A stretch of DNA of 64,000 bases from Aspergillus flavus (GCF_009017415.1 NC_092406.1:4650001-4714000), one strand, 5' to 3'. Shown: positions 35,326-46,729, counted from the stretch's first letter. The notes: generated by a model from the sequence alone, not told the origin. Numbers and translations: made by a program.

Positions 35326-35413
35326 CTCCCCGACTGGGAGTCGAACCCAGGTCTCCCGCGCTTGTTCTCTTTGAGATGACAAGCGGAAATCATGACCGTT
35401 AGACCATCGAGGA
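35326..35413 (-). tRNA. tRNA-Asp(GTC) with a 16-nt intron
   Basis: Read on the minus strand, the gene folds as a standard cloverleaf: acceptor TCCTCGA pairs with TCGGGGA (discriminator G), anticodon stem TCCGC with GCGGG, T arm CTGGG-TTCGACT-CCCAG, and variable loop AGAC. The anticodon loop reads TTGTCA, then a 16-nt insertion (35361-35376), then C. This makes the anticodon GTC (35378-35380) with the intron one base 3' of it, the canonical eukaryotic position. Exact intron borders may shift by one base. The mature length is 72 nt without CCA, which is not encoded. A purine-rich A-tract lies just 3' in transcription direction, where the T run on the coding strand (about 35,301-35,313) would serve as the Pol III terminator. 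Confidence 0.95.
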
Positions 35414-36704
35414 ATAGAACAGATTTGAGCTTTTATTTATAAAATTATAAGTCTTTTGTCTGGATGTAAATGTATTTTTCTAGTTGGCGGATATTCGTAT
35501 TCATGATAGTGTACGGAGTAATAGGGCTCATAAAAGCCAAAGATGGTTAGGTATTACAACAAATCATAATCCTTGAGCCAGGATAAAAGGGTTCTGAGTA
35601 AAAGGAGATCTACATGCAGTGAAAACAACTCATATGGAACTGCTTCTGCTTCCTTGGGAGATATGTTAAGTAGATAATTTCCAGAAAGTCATCATTCAAC
35701 TCTGGTGTCCGTTTTAAGCTTGTGATCTAGAGGGTGGATAGGTAGGAGGGCTACAAGAAAGATTTGAAGGAAAAAAGGAAGGGAAATAAATGAAGTTGGG
35801 AAGATAAAAATAATTGAACTGATAAACAACCTCGTCTCTTGCCTCTAAGAAAATACTTCACATAACTTCACCTGGCATTTTAAGACACTATGCAAGCATC
35901 AAAATTTCCCATGGTACTATCTAGGCTCCTCCTATGGCAATTCGTGGATACATAGCTTTCACAGAGCACCGGGTCAGAGTTGCATGTTCACAATGCCAGG
36001 CCATCCATACCTAACACATATTCGACCGGACTACACATCCCGCCCGTTGAGGACATACGAGCCCAGAAAGAGGAACACGGAAAATCATGATATGCTATGA
36101 TCCTCCCAGATCTTCCGGAAGAGCACCCCATTACCGCGCCACAGTCAGTCAATAGCACGAGCTAGTCGTTGGAAAGAGCTTTCAGCAAAGAATTCTTTCT
36201 ATAACCTCATTAATAGAAGATAAAGATTCATATATACAAATTTAATCCCCGAAAGGAGGCAAAAAAAAAGTTTTTCCTCTCACACAATGACCAAGCCTCC
36301 TAGACATCTTATTGCACCCAATATCGCAATCAATGCCTCCATCCCAGAGATATAGGACAGATCACAGCCCAACATTATGACATGTTACGTGCAACGAAGG
36401 GCGTTGCCAGCCCATCAAAAAGAACTGATATATGAGATTATCAGCACGGACATCAAAACTATAAATAGGTGAATAAACAGCAATAAGGTCAGAAGTGTTA
36501 GAAACGAGGCATTTTAAGTCGATCGTCGATAAGAATGTAAGCACACCAAGCCAGCAAACAACATGGACGACCGGAATACACGTATCGCTTTTAACATACA
36601 AGTAACGTACTGACTCTTTGCCGTCAACGAACCAAGAACATGATCCGATATTATTAACATACGAAGGAGTTAACACTCCTACGCGTAATATAGCAGTTGT
36701 CACT

Positions 36705-38047
36705 TCAAGACCGCAGAGAATCCCTCATACTCTGACTGCTAGCACTGACAAGTGGATTGGAAGTCGGTAAGACGCCGGTCTTTGGTTTGGCGTTTTGCTT
36801 AATCTTGGCGATCGCATATACGATTCCACTGACGAAGCCCACAGCAATAGCGGAAACACTGGGAAATGTTACCGGAGCATCAAAGAAGATCAGTCCCGAC
36901 AGAGCGATGGGCAATTTGTTGAGGGCTCCAACCATGGAATAAGTGGTTGATGATGTCACGCGGACACACCAGGCTGAAGTGTATGAGATAAACACCGAAG
37001 ACAAACCAGACAGAATCATTGCAAACATGATGCTGCTACGGTCAGCCTGAGGGAAGTTGCGGTCGATATTGGCGGACGACCAGTCTTCCATCAAACCTGT
37101 GAGAACAACAAGGACAGGGATCGACAACAAATTATTATAGAACATGGCTAAGGGGAAAGTCAGCAAAGAAAAACTTCCAATGACCACCGCGAATAAACAC
37201 ATACTATCAAAGTCCTTGAAATTGGTCAACTTGATTCTTTTGCGCATTCCTAGGACATAGGACGATGTGCAGAGACAGTTTATCAACATCCATATGTATC
37301 CAGCATTGAGCGTTGAGACTTGGGCACTCGTATCTCCACTGCTTTCAACAGCATGCTTAATGTCGGCCCATGCGGCAATGATAGAACTGAGTACCATGAG
37401 TCCAAAGGAGAACAAGGTAAGGCCGGTAACGGAACCACCAAACCAGAGGACCTCCCCGTAGGCAATAAGGATGATGGTAAGGTTCTTGAAGATGGTGTAT
37501 ACTGGAATAGAGAGGAACTGAAGCGCTTTAGAGCCCGTGTAGATCATTCCAATAAGAAGCAAACTGATAGGGAACCCTTATTACATACCACAGTTAGTTT
37601 GTTCTATAACTGTCACAATGGCATTTGAAGTACTTACACTTCTTTGCTTCATCTGCACTGAAGTCACGGTACGTGATCAGGCCGCAAAATTTGCATGTTT
37701 GGATCGCAATAATACAAACAATGGACTGAGTTACGAATAAAGAGGGCGGTCAGTGCAAATCTGTATTTTACAGTCGCAGTGGCTTCGGTTTCTTGGTATC
37801 ATACCTGAACACAAAGGAGAAAGAAGTTGAGATTAAAGTCCAACCCTGAAAGAACATATTTGTTCATGACAGTCATCAAGATTGATGATCCACAATACGC
37901 CAATACAGGCAGGACAGGGTTGCCGGAGAGCGAACTGGATGGGACACTTCTAGGCTGAGGCGGCGCAGCAGCTTCGAAATTCTTGCTCCCCTGATCTATT
38001 TTATCCATCTCGATTGCATAATCATCGGTCTTCTTGCTTTCCACCAT
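36705..38047 (-). CDS. VRG4: Golgi GDP-mannose transporter
   Basis: Antiporter importing GDP-mannose into the Golgi lumen for glycosylation of wall proteins (Vrg4/GmtA). Three exons: 37805-38047, 37638-37725, 36705-37576, giving 400 aa with about ten membrane segments. The two nucleotide-sugar signatures are intact: [19 protein letters not shown] (FKN at about residue 140) and [12 protein letters not shown] (GALNK about 327-331). [26 protein letters not shown] opens the transmembrane domain. The start [15 protein letters not shown] was chosen; an in-frame upstream start is unlikely because that extension is unlike the family. Intron 1 acceptor and the Trp codon split by intron 2 fit family alignments. 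Confidence 0.96.
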
Positions 38048-38969
38048 ATTCTCAAATATACTGATCACCCCGAAGCAGGAGTGAATATAATGATAGCAGT
38101 GAAACGGAACGACAAGAGCGGTAATCACTTCGAGGTATGGCTGAAACTGCGAAGTAGAGCCGTTGTTGACACGGGGAGTAGTGAGGCAAAGGTAGGCTTC
38201 GAGAATTATAGCTAAGATTAAGTGTACCGAGAGACTGATGACAACGAGTGTGGGGACAGTAGAATCAAACCCAAATCATGAAAGAGATAACAGAGAAGCA
38301 GGTCGACAGAGGGAAGGGGGAAGAGAGAGCAAGACGAAGTAGAGGAGACAAGTGAAAGAAATAAAGGAAGGAAGGAAGGACTTTTGACTGGGCCGGAAGC
38401 GGCAATTTTAGATGTATCGTATGTATCTATACATGATAATACAACGGAAGAAGGAAATATGGAACTAATGCACACATATCTACCAGGCTATGCAGGTAGC
38501 ACAGACTGATGTGTTTTCTTTTCTAAGATCTCTTATTATTTGAAAGAAGGGAAAGGAGAACAGTTAATTGAACAAAAGTGAAGAAGGGTGCATTAGCCAT
38601 TCTCTTGAGTTTACTTAAAATACAAGGAAAGCTGATACTGTATCAGTATAACTCAATACCAGTACAAAAGAATTACAACTGAACCTCGCGAGATTTCATC
38701 TTTACACTGATTTGTATCCAATTAGCACGTTGCCACTCCTGCAATGCAGTGAATAGTGAAATACTGATTCGCCCTTTTCGAACCTTGAACACCTATGGTC
38801 AATACTTTCACCCCGACATTGAGTTTACAACCTTACCCTGGAACCTGAGCAGCCCACGCAACCCCTCCATGAATATTAATTGTTCTCTACAGACTTAACT
38901 TACTTTATTGATATCTTTGCTGTTGTCGTGCAGAAAACTTCTTCCTGCAATTCCACGACGAGTTTGGTC
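38048..38969. other. Divergent region VRG4 / PLP1
   Basis: 922 bp. The VRG4-proximal part is pyrimidine-rich on the minus strand. A CTACAG at 38,888-38,893 and a TGCAG near 38,930 upstream of PLP1 could be splice acceptors of a leader intron, but I cannot define the partner donor. Confidence 0.45.
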
Positions 38970-39686
38970 ATGATCCGAAATATTGAGCCCAAACACTCCC
39001 TAAGAGACCAAGATGATGGGACGGACGACGACGATTTGTTGAAGGCCTTGGAGAACGAAGACGACTCTGCATATCGAGCCCAACGTATCGAACAACTCAA
39101 CGCCGAGCTAGCATCCGCCCAAAACAACCGGTCAGTGGCCCCTGGCCAGACCACAATCACCCAAGATAGCATATATCCAACTCTTGAAAATGACCAAATA
39201 TTGCTCAGTTTCACAACGGATACCCATCGGTGCGTGATCCATTTTGCACACCCTGATTTCTCACGCTGTGGCACCATGGATGAACATATGCGGGCTTTAG
39301 CAACACGGCATTACGATGTGCGCTTTGCCCGTGTCGATGTTAGGGACATTCCGTTCGTGGTGGAAAAGCTGAAGATACGCGTTCTCCCTTGCGTGATCGG
39401 GTTTAAAGATGGGATTGCTGCTGAGCGTGTGGTTGGCTTTGAAGGTCTTGCTTTGGGCGGGCGTGATGGGACCGACAGCTTCAGCACGGCAACTCTTGAA
39501 AAGAGGCTATTATGGAAAGGAGTTCTAGTGCAGGCAAAGATTAAAGATGGTAATGATGATTCCGATATGTCTGATGCAGATGACGAGGATGAGGACGATG
39601 GCAGACGACGAATTCATGGGGGAGGGGCCATCCGCGGCGGGGGAGCACGGTACAACAGGGATGATCACGATGACGATTGGGATTGA
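38970..39686 (+). CDS. PLP1: Phosducin-like protein Plp1 (TXNDC9-like)
   Basis: Thioredoxin-fold cofactor of the CCT chaperonin that promotes tubulin/actin folding. A single exon gives 238 aa. The helical N-terminal part has DDDDLLKALENEDDSAYRAQRIEQL, the family signature. The thioredoxin-like domain runs from about residue 80: CVIHFAHPDFSRCGTMDEHM, in which the CXXC is replaced as in the family; VRFARVDVRDIPFVVEKLKI; VLPCVIGFKDG. The tail is acidic then Gly/Arg-rich (GGGAIRGGGARYNRDDHDDDWD). I started at ATG of MIRNIEPKHSL, the first ATG in frame. An upstream non-coding or coding exon cannot be excluded, since the frame stays open 30 codons further up. Confidence 0.86.
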   Translation: MIRNIEPKHSLRDQDDGTDDDDLLKALENEDDSAYRAQRIEQLNAELASAQNNRSVAPGQTTITQDSIYPTLENDQILLSFTTDTHRCVIHFAHPDFSRCGTMDEHMRALATRHYDVRFARVDVRDIPFVVEKLKIRVLPCVIGFKDGIAAERVVGFEGLALGGRDGTDSFSTATLEKRLLWKGVLVQAKIKDGNDDSDMSDADDEDEDDGRRRIHGGGAIRGGGARYNRDDHDDDWD

Positions 39687-40181
39687 AAAAGGGGTCACTA
39701 CCTTTTTAACCCTTATATTCACGAGTTCTATTGCCACGATCTTCGCGGAGCTTCCAGTCTAGAGCATATTGGCCCGGGATCTGCTTGTTGAAACACATAG
39801 CTTCGTTGTGGCTGACTGCTGGACGTACAGTTTACAAATGGCTGTCCTCCTGAAATTGAAATAAGGTGCTGTAGGTTTCAGGTTCTACCAGCCCTTGACC
39901 ACTTAGACAGCCTTCCACTAAGCATTGGAACCCGCATTCCGAATGGAACGGATATAATACAGTAGTTGCATAGGCATGAGCTTGCGTACTGGCGAGCAGG
40001 GGAATGAACGGTTTTCATAGCAATTTCATTTGCTGTGCTGATACCAGATAGAGCTGCACCTGTTGTGAACTAACGCCGTTTTCCCAAGGGTGTTGGAAGA
40101 CAGGGCCATGGCCCTACTAATAGTGCAAGTACAATTTATCGGATCCCTCGTGTCTATATCATGAAAAGTATGGCGCAAAAA

Positions 40182-40229
<48 letters not shown>

Positions 40230-40564
40230 AAAGAAAAGCTAAAATGATACTTAACGAATTTCGAGCTAGAGTTACAGGTAGTACGTGCGAGTGGAACAAA
40301 TCGCGAGAAACCATCCCAAGCGAGGAAAAGAGTAAGACGCTTCTATAACGTAGAAGAATGTCACAAGAACCACAGGATATTAAAGTTAGGATTTATACAA
40401 GGCTGTCAGCACGGTCTCCACAAAGGTTCATCAGTTTGACATCGGTGTTTGGCAGTCAAGACGAAAGAGAATTTATAACTTATCCGAGCGACAAAAACAA
40501 GATATTCATGATGGGGACGAAAGGCAGCATGAAAAAGAGGTGAATGGAAGATATCTAATCAGAA
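39687..40564. other. Convergent 3' region, PLP1 / KNR4
   Basis: 878 bp containing the (GAAA)n microsatellite. No coding character was seen. Confidence 0.5.
40177..40237. repeat. (GAAA)n microsatellite
   Basis: About a dozen tandem GAAA units, preceded by an A run and followed by two irregular AAAAG units. It lies in a convergent intergenic region. Confidence 0.95.
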
Positions 40565-42265
40565 TTAGATGGCCACGTTTTTCATTTCGCCCAAGGTCTC
40601 GGCGTCCAAGGCAGTGCCAGGAGACCCATGGGTCGACTCCTGCATCTTCATCATCTCCGTCTCCAGCGGTCTTTGCTCTGCACCTTTGTCAAGAACACCT
40701 TCTTTCTCTTTACCCACATGTGTCGACACTTCCATCAAATCGTTGCTTTGTGTTTCCTTTGTATCGTCACTTTTCACGACGTCCTCTGGCAGGCCGCCAT
40801 CCGCATTCGTGTGTACAGGACTTGGAGCCTCTTCCGTGACGCGAGCAAGAGGGCTGGATATACCAAACTGCGTCTTGGGACTTTGAGTAGACCCACGATT
40901 GGGAAAGCGGTGAGGCGATCTCCCACGCTCTTCACTAGGGGTTGGGCTCCCATAAGGGGACTCCTTTCCAGACTTACTACCGGTATTCAATCCAAGACCG
41001 TTAGGACCTTTGCGACGGGGTGGCCTCCGACCATACTTCTGATCTGTACGCCAGCGTAGAATTTCCATGTAAGGAGGTTCAACATTCTGAGCCTTGAATT
41101 CCAATAGTTTGAGTTCATTCGTCTCTTCATCCACGGAAACCTTGCCGCTGCAGAGGTCATCGGCCATAACTGCGAGGAATGATGCCCAAGACCGGGCGAC
41201 GACGTATTTGCAGTCATAATCCCGACCGAATATAATGACTTGGCCCCATTTCCCTGCAGGTCCCGGTGCCAGATCAATTGCGATACAATTTCCACCCCAA
41301 TCACGAGCCATGGGAATCCAAGCAGGATGGGCATACGCTTTCTGAACTGCGCCGGAGGGCTGAGAGTCTTGTCGCTCGAGAAGATCCTGTCTCCACAACG
41401 GATTTGACCCTGTAGTAGGAGCTGGGGGTGCAGCCGAAGAAGAGCCTGCCGCAGCTTTGGGAGAAGTATTGATAATACCGGATGAACTGAGGAATTCTTC
41501 ATTAACAGTGCGCCAGTTCTTCCATTCCTGGACTATCTCTTCGCAGTCCAGAAGCATACATCCAAAAACCACGCCGGTGGGCAAGCCCGGACGCTCCTGT
41601 CCGTCATGAGCCATCAAAGATTCCCGAACCTCCAATGGTAGGCTACAGTCCAAGTCATGCTCCAGCTCATTGATATCGTTCTGAGTACAGCCTTCGCAGA
41701 GGTTGTCGTAAAGCTCCTCGTAGTTGTTCTCTAGCCATCGCTCGATCTTTCTCCATGAATGAGTGACTGGGGGGGGTGGGGGTGCGCCATCATGGAAACT
41801 TTGCATTTGAATCTCTGCTGCGCCATCTACCCCGGGATCGGTCGAGCGTCGCTTCTGGGAGGAGAGCGATCGCATGCCAGGCGAGTAAGGACGAGTAGGG
41901 GAGCCAATACCAGTAGGGGAGCCAGTCCAGCTGTTAGATGCCGTTCCGCCTTTGGGCTGGTCATCCTCGTAAGTCTCCGTCAGGTCAGGTCGCGACTCAA
42001 TGGCACTTGTTGCAATTGATGTAAGAGGCTCATGGCGACTCTGGCTGAGAGGCACATGTTTACCTGTTCGATAAGGAGAGTCGTGGGATGCATGCCGATC
42101 GTAAGAAGTCATTGTATGCCAAAAGGAACGCCATGCCGAAGTAATTCTGTTGCCGAGTTAGAGGCGGGCATTCACTCACGACTCTCCCGGGGGGGGGGGG
42201 GGGGGGGGGGGGGGAGGGCTTTCTCTCTGAGGGAGAGTCGGTAGAGATACTCACGGATTCGCCAT
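40565..42265 (-). CDS. KNR4: Cell-wall glucan synthesis regulator Knr4/Smi1
   Basis: Hub protein linking the cell-wall-integrity pathway and morphogenesis. Exon 1 is only 11 nt (42255-42265, codons for MAN plus two bases) and exon 2 is 40565-42146; the product is 530 aa. The splice gives the N-terminus MANPITSAWRSFWHTMTSYD running into RHASHDSPYRTGKHVP, which matches fungal Knr4 proteins; starting at the downstream ATG would lose the conserved SAWRSFW part. The SMI1/KNR4 domain follows (SWRKIERWLENNYEELYDNL; LDCSLPLEVRESLMAHDGQE; WIPMARDWGGNCIAIDLAPG). The last 170 residues are disordered and rich in Ser/Pro/Glu. The intron carries a 26-nt G/C homopolymer. Confidence 0.93.
42179..42240. repeat. 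G26 homopolymer flanked by a 10-bp inverted repeat
   Basis: A run of 26 G on the + strand (42189-42214) lies inside the 108-nt KNR4 intron, so the pre-mRNA carries C26. Flanking it are CGACTCTCCC (42179-42188) and its exact reverse complement GGGAGAGTCG (42231-42240), which could pair as a stem around the tract. The C-rich tract lies between donor and acceptor and does not overlap either. Confidence 0.95.
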
Positions 42266-43535
42266 GATGAAAACTTGAGCAAAATGAGGGCAGACTGATC
42301 TCAAACAAGACTCTGCTCCTCTCCGAGAATTTACGAGTACCAGACACTGATCATTGAATAACTGTGGCGTTCGTGGTCGAGAGTGTAAAGGAAGAGACAA
42401 GGCACGGGAGCAGGAGGAAAGAGGGAAAATGTTGAATGTTTCCAGTAGAGGGTCGGAAGTAGGAGTAGATAACAAGGCGGAAGGATGGTGAGGGGGTTCG
42501 AAATGGCGTATATGTGCTGGTTCAAAGACTGGGAGAAGGGGTTTTTTGGAATTGAAATAGACAGGGGGGGAAAAAAAGGAAGAAACAGAAAGAAAAGGGA
42601 AAAAAAAGAGAGGATAAAAGGAAAGAAATCCTATCCAAGGGAGGCTTGGAGGTAAAGGGAGAGAGAGAGATGAGATTGCGATAATGGGGAATGACCGATC
42701 TCAACTGTCCTGAAGACAGATAATCAGGGCTATTGACAGCGGTATTCCTCGTTTCACCTGAGTTGTTTCTGCTTCGTCCTCCGATACTTATTCGTCCTTC
42801 TTTTGTTCCTCTTTTTTCTTTGGAGAAAATCTTCTTGATTAGCGTTGTTAGTGGGTTGGCGAGACGATGGCATCCACGATTTCCTTGACCCCTGGGCAAC
42901 CGTCCGGAACCAGGGATGGAGTGTTTCCAGACATAACATACGGTAGTGCGGTAATTTATAATATCGAAACCATTAGTATCCAAAGTATGTACTCTGTACC
43001 TGACGGATATAACTTTATGTATGTATGTATGTATAATACGTGCCTATACCTCTGTATGTATACTAAGCTACACCTGTATTGTATAATATGTACACTGTAC
43101 TGATCTCGGTGCCTACTGTACACAACCTATATCTGTCTGTATGTACGCAGCAGATTCTACCACATATCAACTTTGCTGCTTTTCAGTGGCTTTGGGGGCC
43201 TCCTTCATCATTGGTCAGTAAGAGTCTGGGGTCAGCAAATGTGCTAAAAACTATAGTATTCTGTTACGGTAACAAGTTGTTGTCCTGTTCAACATACACT
43301 GTACTGTACTATATAACATTCCAGTACATCAATCTCTCAACATTCTTCTCACTAACAGAAACTGTTCCGATTTGCCCAGGTATAACAGGCAGAATAAATC
43401 CAATCCATCATTGTCAATATTCAGCTATATATGAGTGAAGTACTCACTTTCAAGGTATGCTGTCGCTGGCTATTGTCAGGGTGACTTAGCAAAATCTGGT
43501 ATGACTTTCTCATTTTCACTTACTCCCACATGTAT

Positions 43536-43600
<65 letters not shown>

Positions 43601-45352
43601 TGGATTTTTTTTGGATCTTTTGGATTTTCTGGATTTATTTTCTATAATAGTAAAGTGTTTGATTGCTTCTATCAGCAGCGGGTTATACGAAAATATATTA
43701 TTCACTTACCTCTTGAAGACCTCAGCTGTAGGTTTATAGCTCCATTCGTGATTACTTATGGATACAGGGAATGTTTACTATATTCCCCACCAAGAAACCC
43801 ACAGTTTAAAACACTACTATATAAAGTAGTCAGATGTACTATCTTAATGCAGACACATTGAGTTGCTAGGTCTGTGCCACCTATTATCATGTATGGTATG
43901 TATCTTTAGTATACAACCTACTCCGCAAGGAGTACACACACATTGGTATAATCATACGGTATTTTATGCGTCCTATCGGCGATCCACAGGAACCGCCGCA
44001 AGTTACGGCTTGAAAAGCCAACGGTGGATCTACAGTGCAATGGAGATCTAGTACCAGTACGGAGTAGGTGTACCTGAAGTGGTGGCGTTCTAGTTAATAC
44101 CAATCGACAATTCTTTTACAATGCCGGTTGAGGAAAGGAATACTTACCCCTACGAATTTACTGTGGCAACAGTTTCGCCTACTGTAAGTCATTCAAGGTA
44201 GGCAGGGCTCTTTGTTCTCGCAGGTTACCAATCCTCAACTCCAAGAATTAATTGTACTGTGGGATACACGTGGGCGACCCTGTCCAAGCAAGTCTCCACG
44301 AAGGTAATGGATTTCTTAGTTTCAAGGTCGTAATTTGCTGTACAGAGCGGGGACGGCCAGTGGTGCCTAGTCTCCGGCGCTACTCTGTACAGTTTGAGGT
44401 TGAACCAGTATTCGAAGTCTTCTAGGCTTTCACCTGTTCCTCCCCTGTATCCCGATAATTTCTACCTGGTACATATCTAATACACCCAATTGCTGGTGGG
44501 TATCAGCGTGTATGACCATCTCCAAGCCTACATCGTAGGTGGGTTTGCAATGACTACAACACCTTTATGAAGTCTCCACTGAACTTTTAATGTTATAGGG
44601 TTAGCACAAAGCGTGACATTTGATGATTTAAATAGCGAGAAGAATCAGGAGTTCGGATAGTGTATGGTAACGAATGCATAGGTGTGCAGAACGAGAGTAA
44701 AGACGTTATATAGACATAGAGACTGAGATCTCGAACGCCCGATAGGGGAAACAGAAAACCAAATGATTTAATAGACTAAGAAAGCGTAAGCCATGAGAAA
44801 GTCATCCCTTGACTAGACATTGTAAATATGACAAGAGACAAGTGTGGCATCAGAAAAATGAGGACAAGAAAGCTATCAGGGAGAAAGAAAATAAAAATAA
44901 AATAAAAAATAAAAGAAAAAGAGAGAGAGAGATAACAGTCGGCACCGACGGCTAAACGAGTGACATCAGGGGTCCCTGATCTGTCATCCAAACAATATTC
45001 CAAACCAACACACTCCGAGAAAGACCACCGATAAAGGCAACCGGACTCCGCGTTCGATGCAATGAAGGGTATAAAGATGTCCCGCTGAAGGACCAATGAA
45101 CCCATCAACCTATCAATTACAGCAATGATCACTACCAGCATGAACCGCCGGAAGAACGCCGAGAATCTTGGTCATAGATGAGAGACTGCCACCGGAAACA
45201 TTAGACTAGACGAAGGAAACCCAAGATTCAAGACAAGATATCATTCGGCATGGGAATGAAACTTGGAAAATGGAGCATCGATTGTTATGCACAAATGTTA
45301 TGCAGAATGCCAGAAAGCGTGAACGAAAAAAATCAAAAGAAGGGAAGTGGCA
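42266..45352. other. 3.1-kb gene-poor interval, KNR4 promoter to PNRC gene 3' end
   Basis: Largest gene-free stretch. It holds the purine-rich (minus-strand pyrimidine-rich) KNR4 leader to about 42,800, a TATG-type repeat near 43,015-43,035, the (TC)n(TG)n tract, one TACGGAGTA (44058-44066) and a related ACTCCGCAAGGAGTAC (43,919-43,934). One weak candidate small spliced ORF begins at 44,120. Nothing else looks coding. Confidence 0.5.
43538..43601. repeat. Compound (TC)n(TG)n microsatellite
   Basis: About 17 TC units switch directly to about 15 TG units, without interruption. Non-coding location. A very similar compound tract occurs at 50669-50737. Confidence 0.95.
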
Positions 45353-46729
45353 TTAAGCAAATGAACTCTGAATACTGTTGGACGGCAGGCCTGGATTCAC
45401 ATCAAGCTTCAGAATCCTCCGCAGATCGTCTTCCATTTTCTTGGTGTCGAGAGCTTTGGTGGACGTGTTTGAAACTCGTGACGTAGGTGATTGATGAACT
45501 GGCGGATAATTTGGACCCTGCATGGAATTGATGTCGAATTTAGTCTGATTGTATACTGGAGAAGAGCATTTCTCTCCTGAGACGTTTGCTGTGTTCCCTG
45601 GGATTGATGAAAGAGCCCCTTTGTTGGAGGTTGAGGGTTGACCCTGAGAGGGCTGAGGGTTAATAGTATATGAATTGGAAAATGGTGACTGCCAACCGTT
45701 CCCAACCGTTGACTGATTCTGCCCCGGCAGCACGTTGTTATAAAGAGTTGCTGACGGGCCAGAGGCTGTCCTGAGTACAGTCGCAAAATGAGGCACATTG
45801 CCAATGGGGGTAGGCTGCTCGTTGACACCGTTAGTTTGACTACAGGATTTTGACACATACGAGGGCCTCTGAGGACGCGGATTGAGTAACAAATCCTTCA
45901 GGGCCTCAGTTTTGGCTCTTCGTTGGTCCTCATCAAGTTCTACCACGGAGTGGGAGGGAGAACTGGCGGATCGTAATGCGTTCATGCGATCTTTGTAAGG
46001 TGTAGCAAATGAGGGCCCTATCTGCGAGTTATGGGGTACCGGATAGACTACCCCCAACGGCAATGACCCTTCTGTAGAGCCATTGGGTTTGCGTTGCGGC
46101 AGGGTCTTGGAGTCTGTTTGTGGGGAGCGAATCTTGATGCTTGCCTCGGGACTATACTGTGGCTGAGAATTTCTAGCTTCAACCGCAGCTTTAAAAAGGA
46201 AATCCAAAGGTGTTGACTGCGGCTCTTCGGTTTGGAACTGAGCGCGTGGCCTCAGCTTTGAGGGCGTCGCCTCATATCCCGGCCCAACGTCGTATTTATC
46301 GCCATCTGCTTCTATTGCCGGGGCAAGATCGGGATCTGGTACCGATTTTGAAAAAAAGCTCGGAATTGGAAGGGAGGAGGGAGCTGGGGAGGCATGGAAC
46401 GTCGGGCCAGCATAGTGAGGGCTATCTTTTAGCTGAGGCGTGGTGATATTGTTAGAATGTGAATATGTGCGGCGGTGGCCGTTTCTTTGCGTCGGTGAAG
46501 CCTTAGATAAATCTCGTGGCTTCTTGTTGGACCGGCCACTTTTCTTCTTGGATAGGTTGGCAGAGGAATCAGTGGCTGTTCCTCCTGGGCTCATGTTCCT
46601 CGGAGGCGACGAGGGAGGAGTCGTTAACAGAGTTGCCCTTTGTGTAGTCGGCGTCGCATTTCGTTTTGGGTTGCGCCGGTTGTTACGAGGGCCTTTTGGT
46701 GTTGGAGGAGTCGGCGACAGATTCGACAT
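45353..46729 (-). CDS. PNRC-motif protein, candidate Dcp1-binding decapping activator
   Basis: A single exon encodes 458 mostly disordered residues, rich in Ser, Pro, Asn and Thr. Near residue 105 is HYAGPTFHASPAPSSLPIPS followed by FFSKS. This resembles the PNRC/Edc1 motif, in which a Gly-Pro-rich activation segment is followed by an LPxP peptide bound by the Dcp1 EVH1 domain. The basic N-terminus (RNNRRNPKRNATP; KKKSGRSNKKPRD) could contact RNA. The C-terminus has a predicted short amphipathic helix KKMEDDLRRILKLDV, reminiscent of leucine-rich helices used in decapping complexes. Function in mRNA decapping is inference from the motif; the rest of the protein resembles nothing I can name. 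Confidence 0.75.
   Translation of the reverse strand: MSNLSPTPPTPKGPRNNRRNPKRNATPTTQRATLLTTPPSSPPRNMSPGGTATDSSANLSKKKSGRSNKKPRDLSKASPTQRNGHRRTYSHSNNITTPQLKDSPHYAGPTFHASPAPSSLPIPSFFSKSVPDPDLAPAIEADGDKYDVGPGYEATPSKLRPRAQFQTEEPQSTPLDFLFKAAVEARNSQPQYSPEASIKIRSPQTDSKTLPQRKPNGSTEGSLPLGVVYPVPHNSQIGPSFATPYKDRMNALRSASSPSHSVVELDEDQRRAKTEALKDLLLNPRPQRPSYVSKSCSQTNGVNEQPTPIGNVPHFATVLRTASGPSATLYNNVLPGQNQSTVGNGWQSPFSNSYTINPQPSQGQPSTSNKGALSSIPGNTANVSGEKCSSPVYNQTKFDINSMQGPNYPPVHQSPTSRVSNTSTKALDTKKMEDDLRRILKLDVNPGLPSNSIQSSFA

Larger units (their letters stand above)
35057..36704. other. Intergenic, BMT5 to VRG4, holding tRNA-Asp
   Basis: 1.65 kb. Apart from the tRNA gene (35326-35413) it holds one TACGGAGTA (35512-35520) and a probable long VRG4 3' UTR. 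A 113-codon ORF right after the VRG4 stop lacks an ATG at its start and resembles no family I know. Confidence 0.5.

Noticed and set aside
36362..36703. 113-codon minus-strand ORF just after VRG4
   Set aside because: It begins immediately after the VRG4 stop at a non-ATG codon, has no family resemblance, and sits where the 3' UTR is expected.
40565..41502. Long antisense ORFs across KNR4 and other genes
   Set aside because: They are frame shadows of strongly conserved sense genes, lack homology, and are expected in GC-balanced coding DNA.
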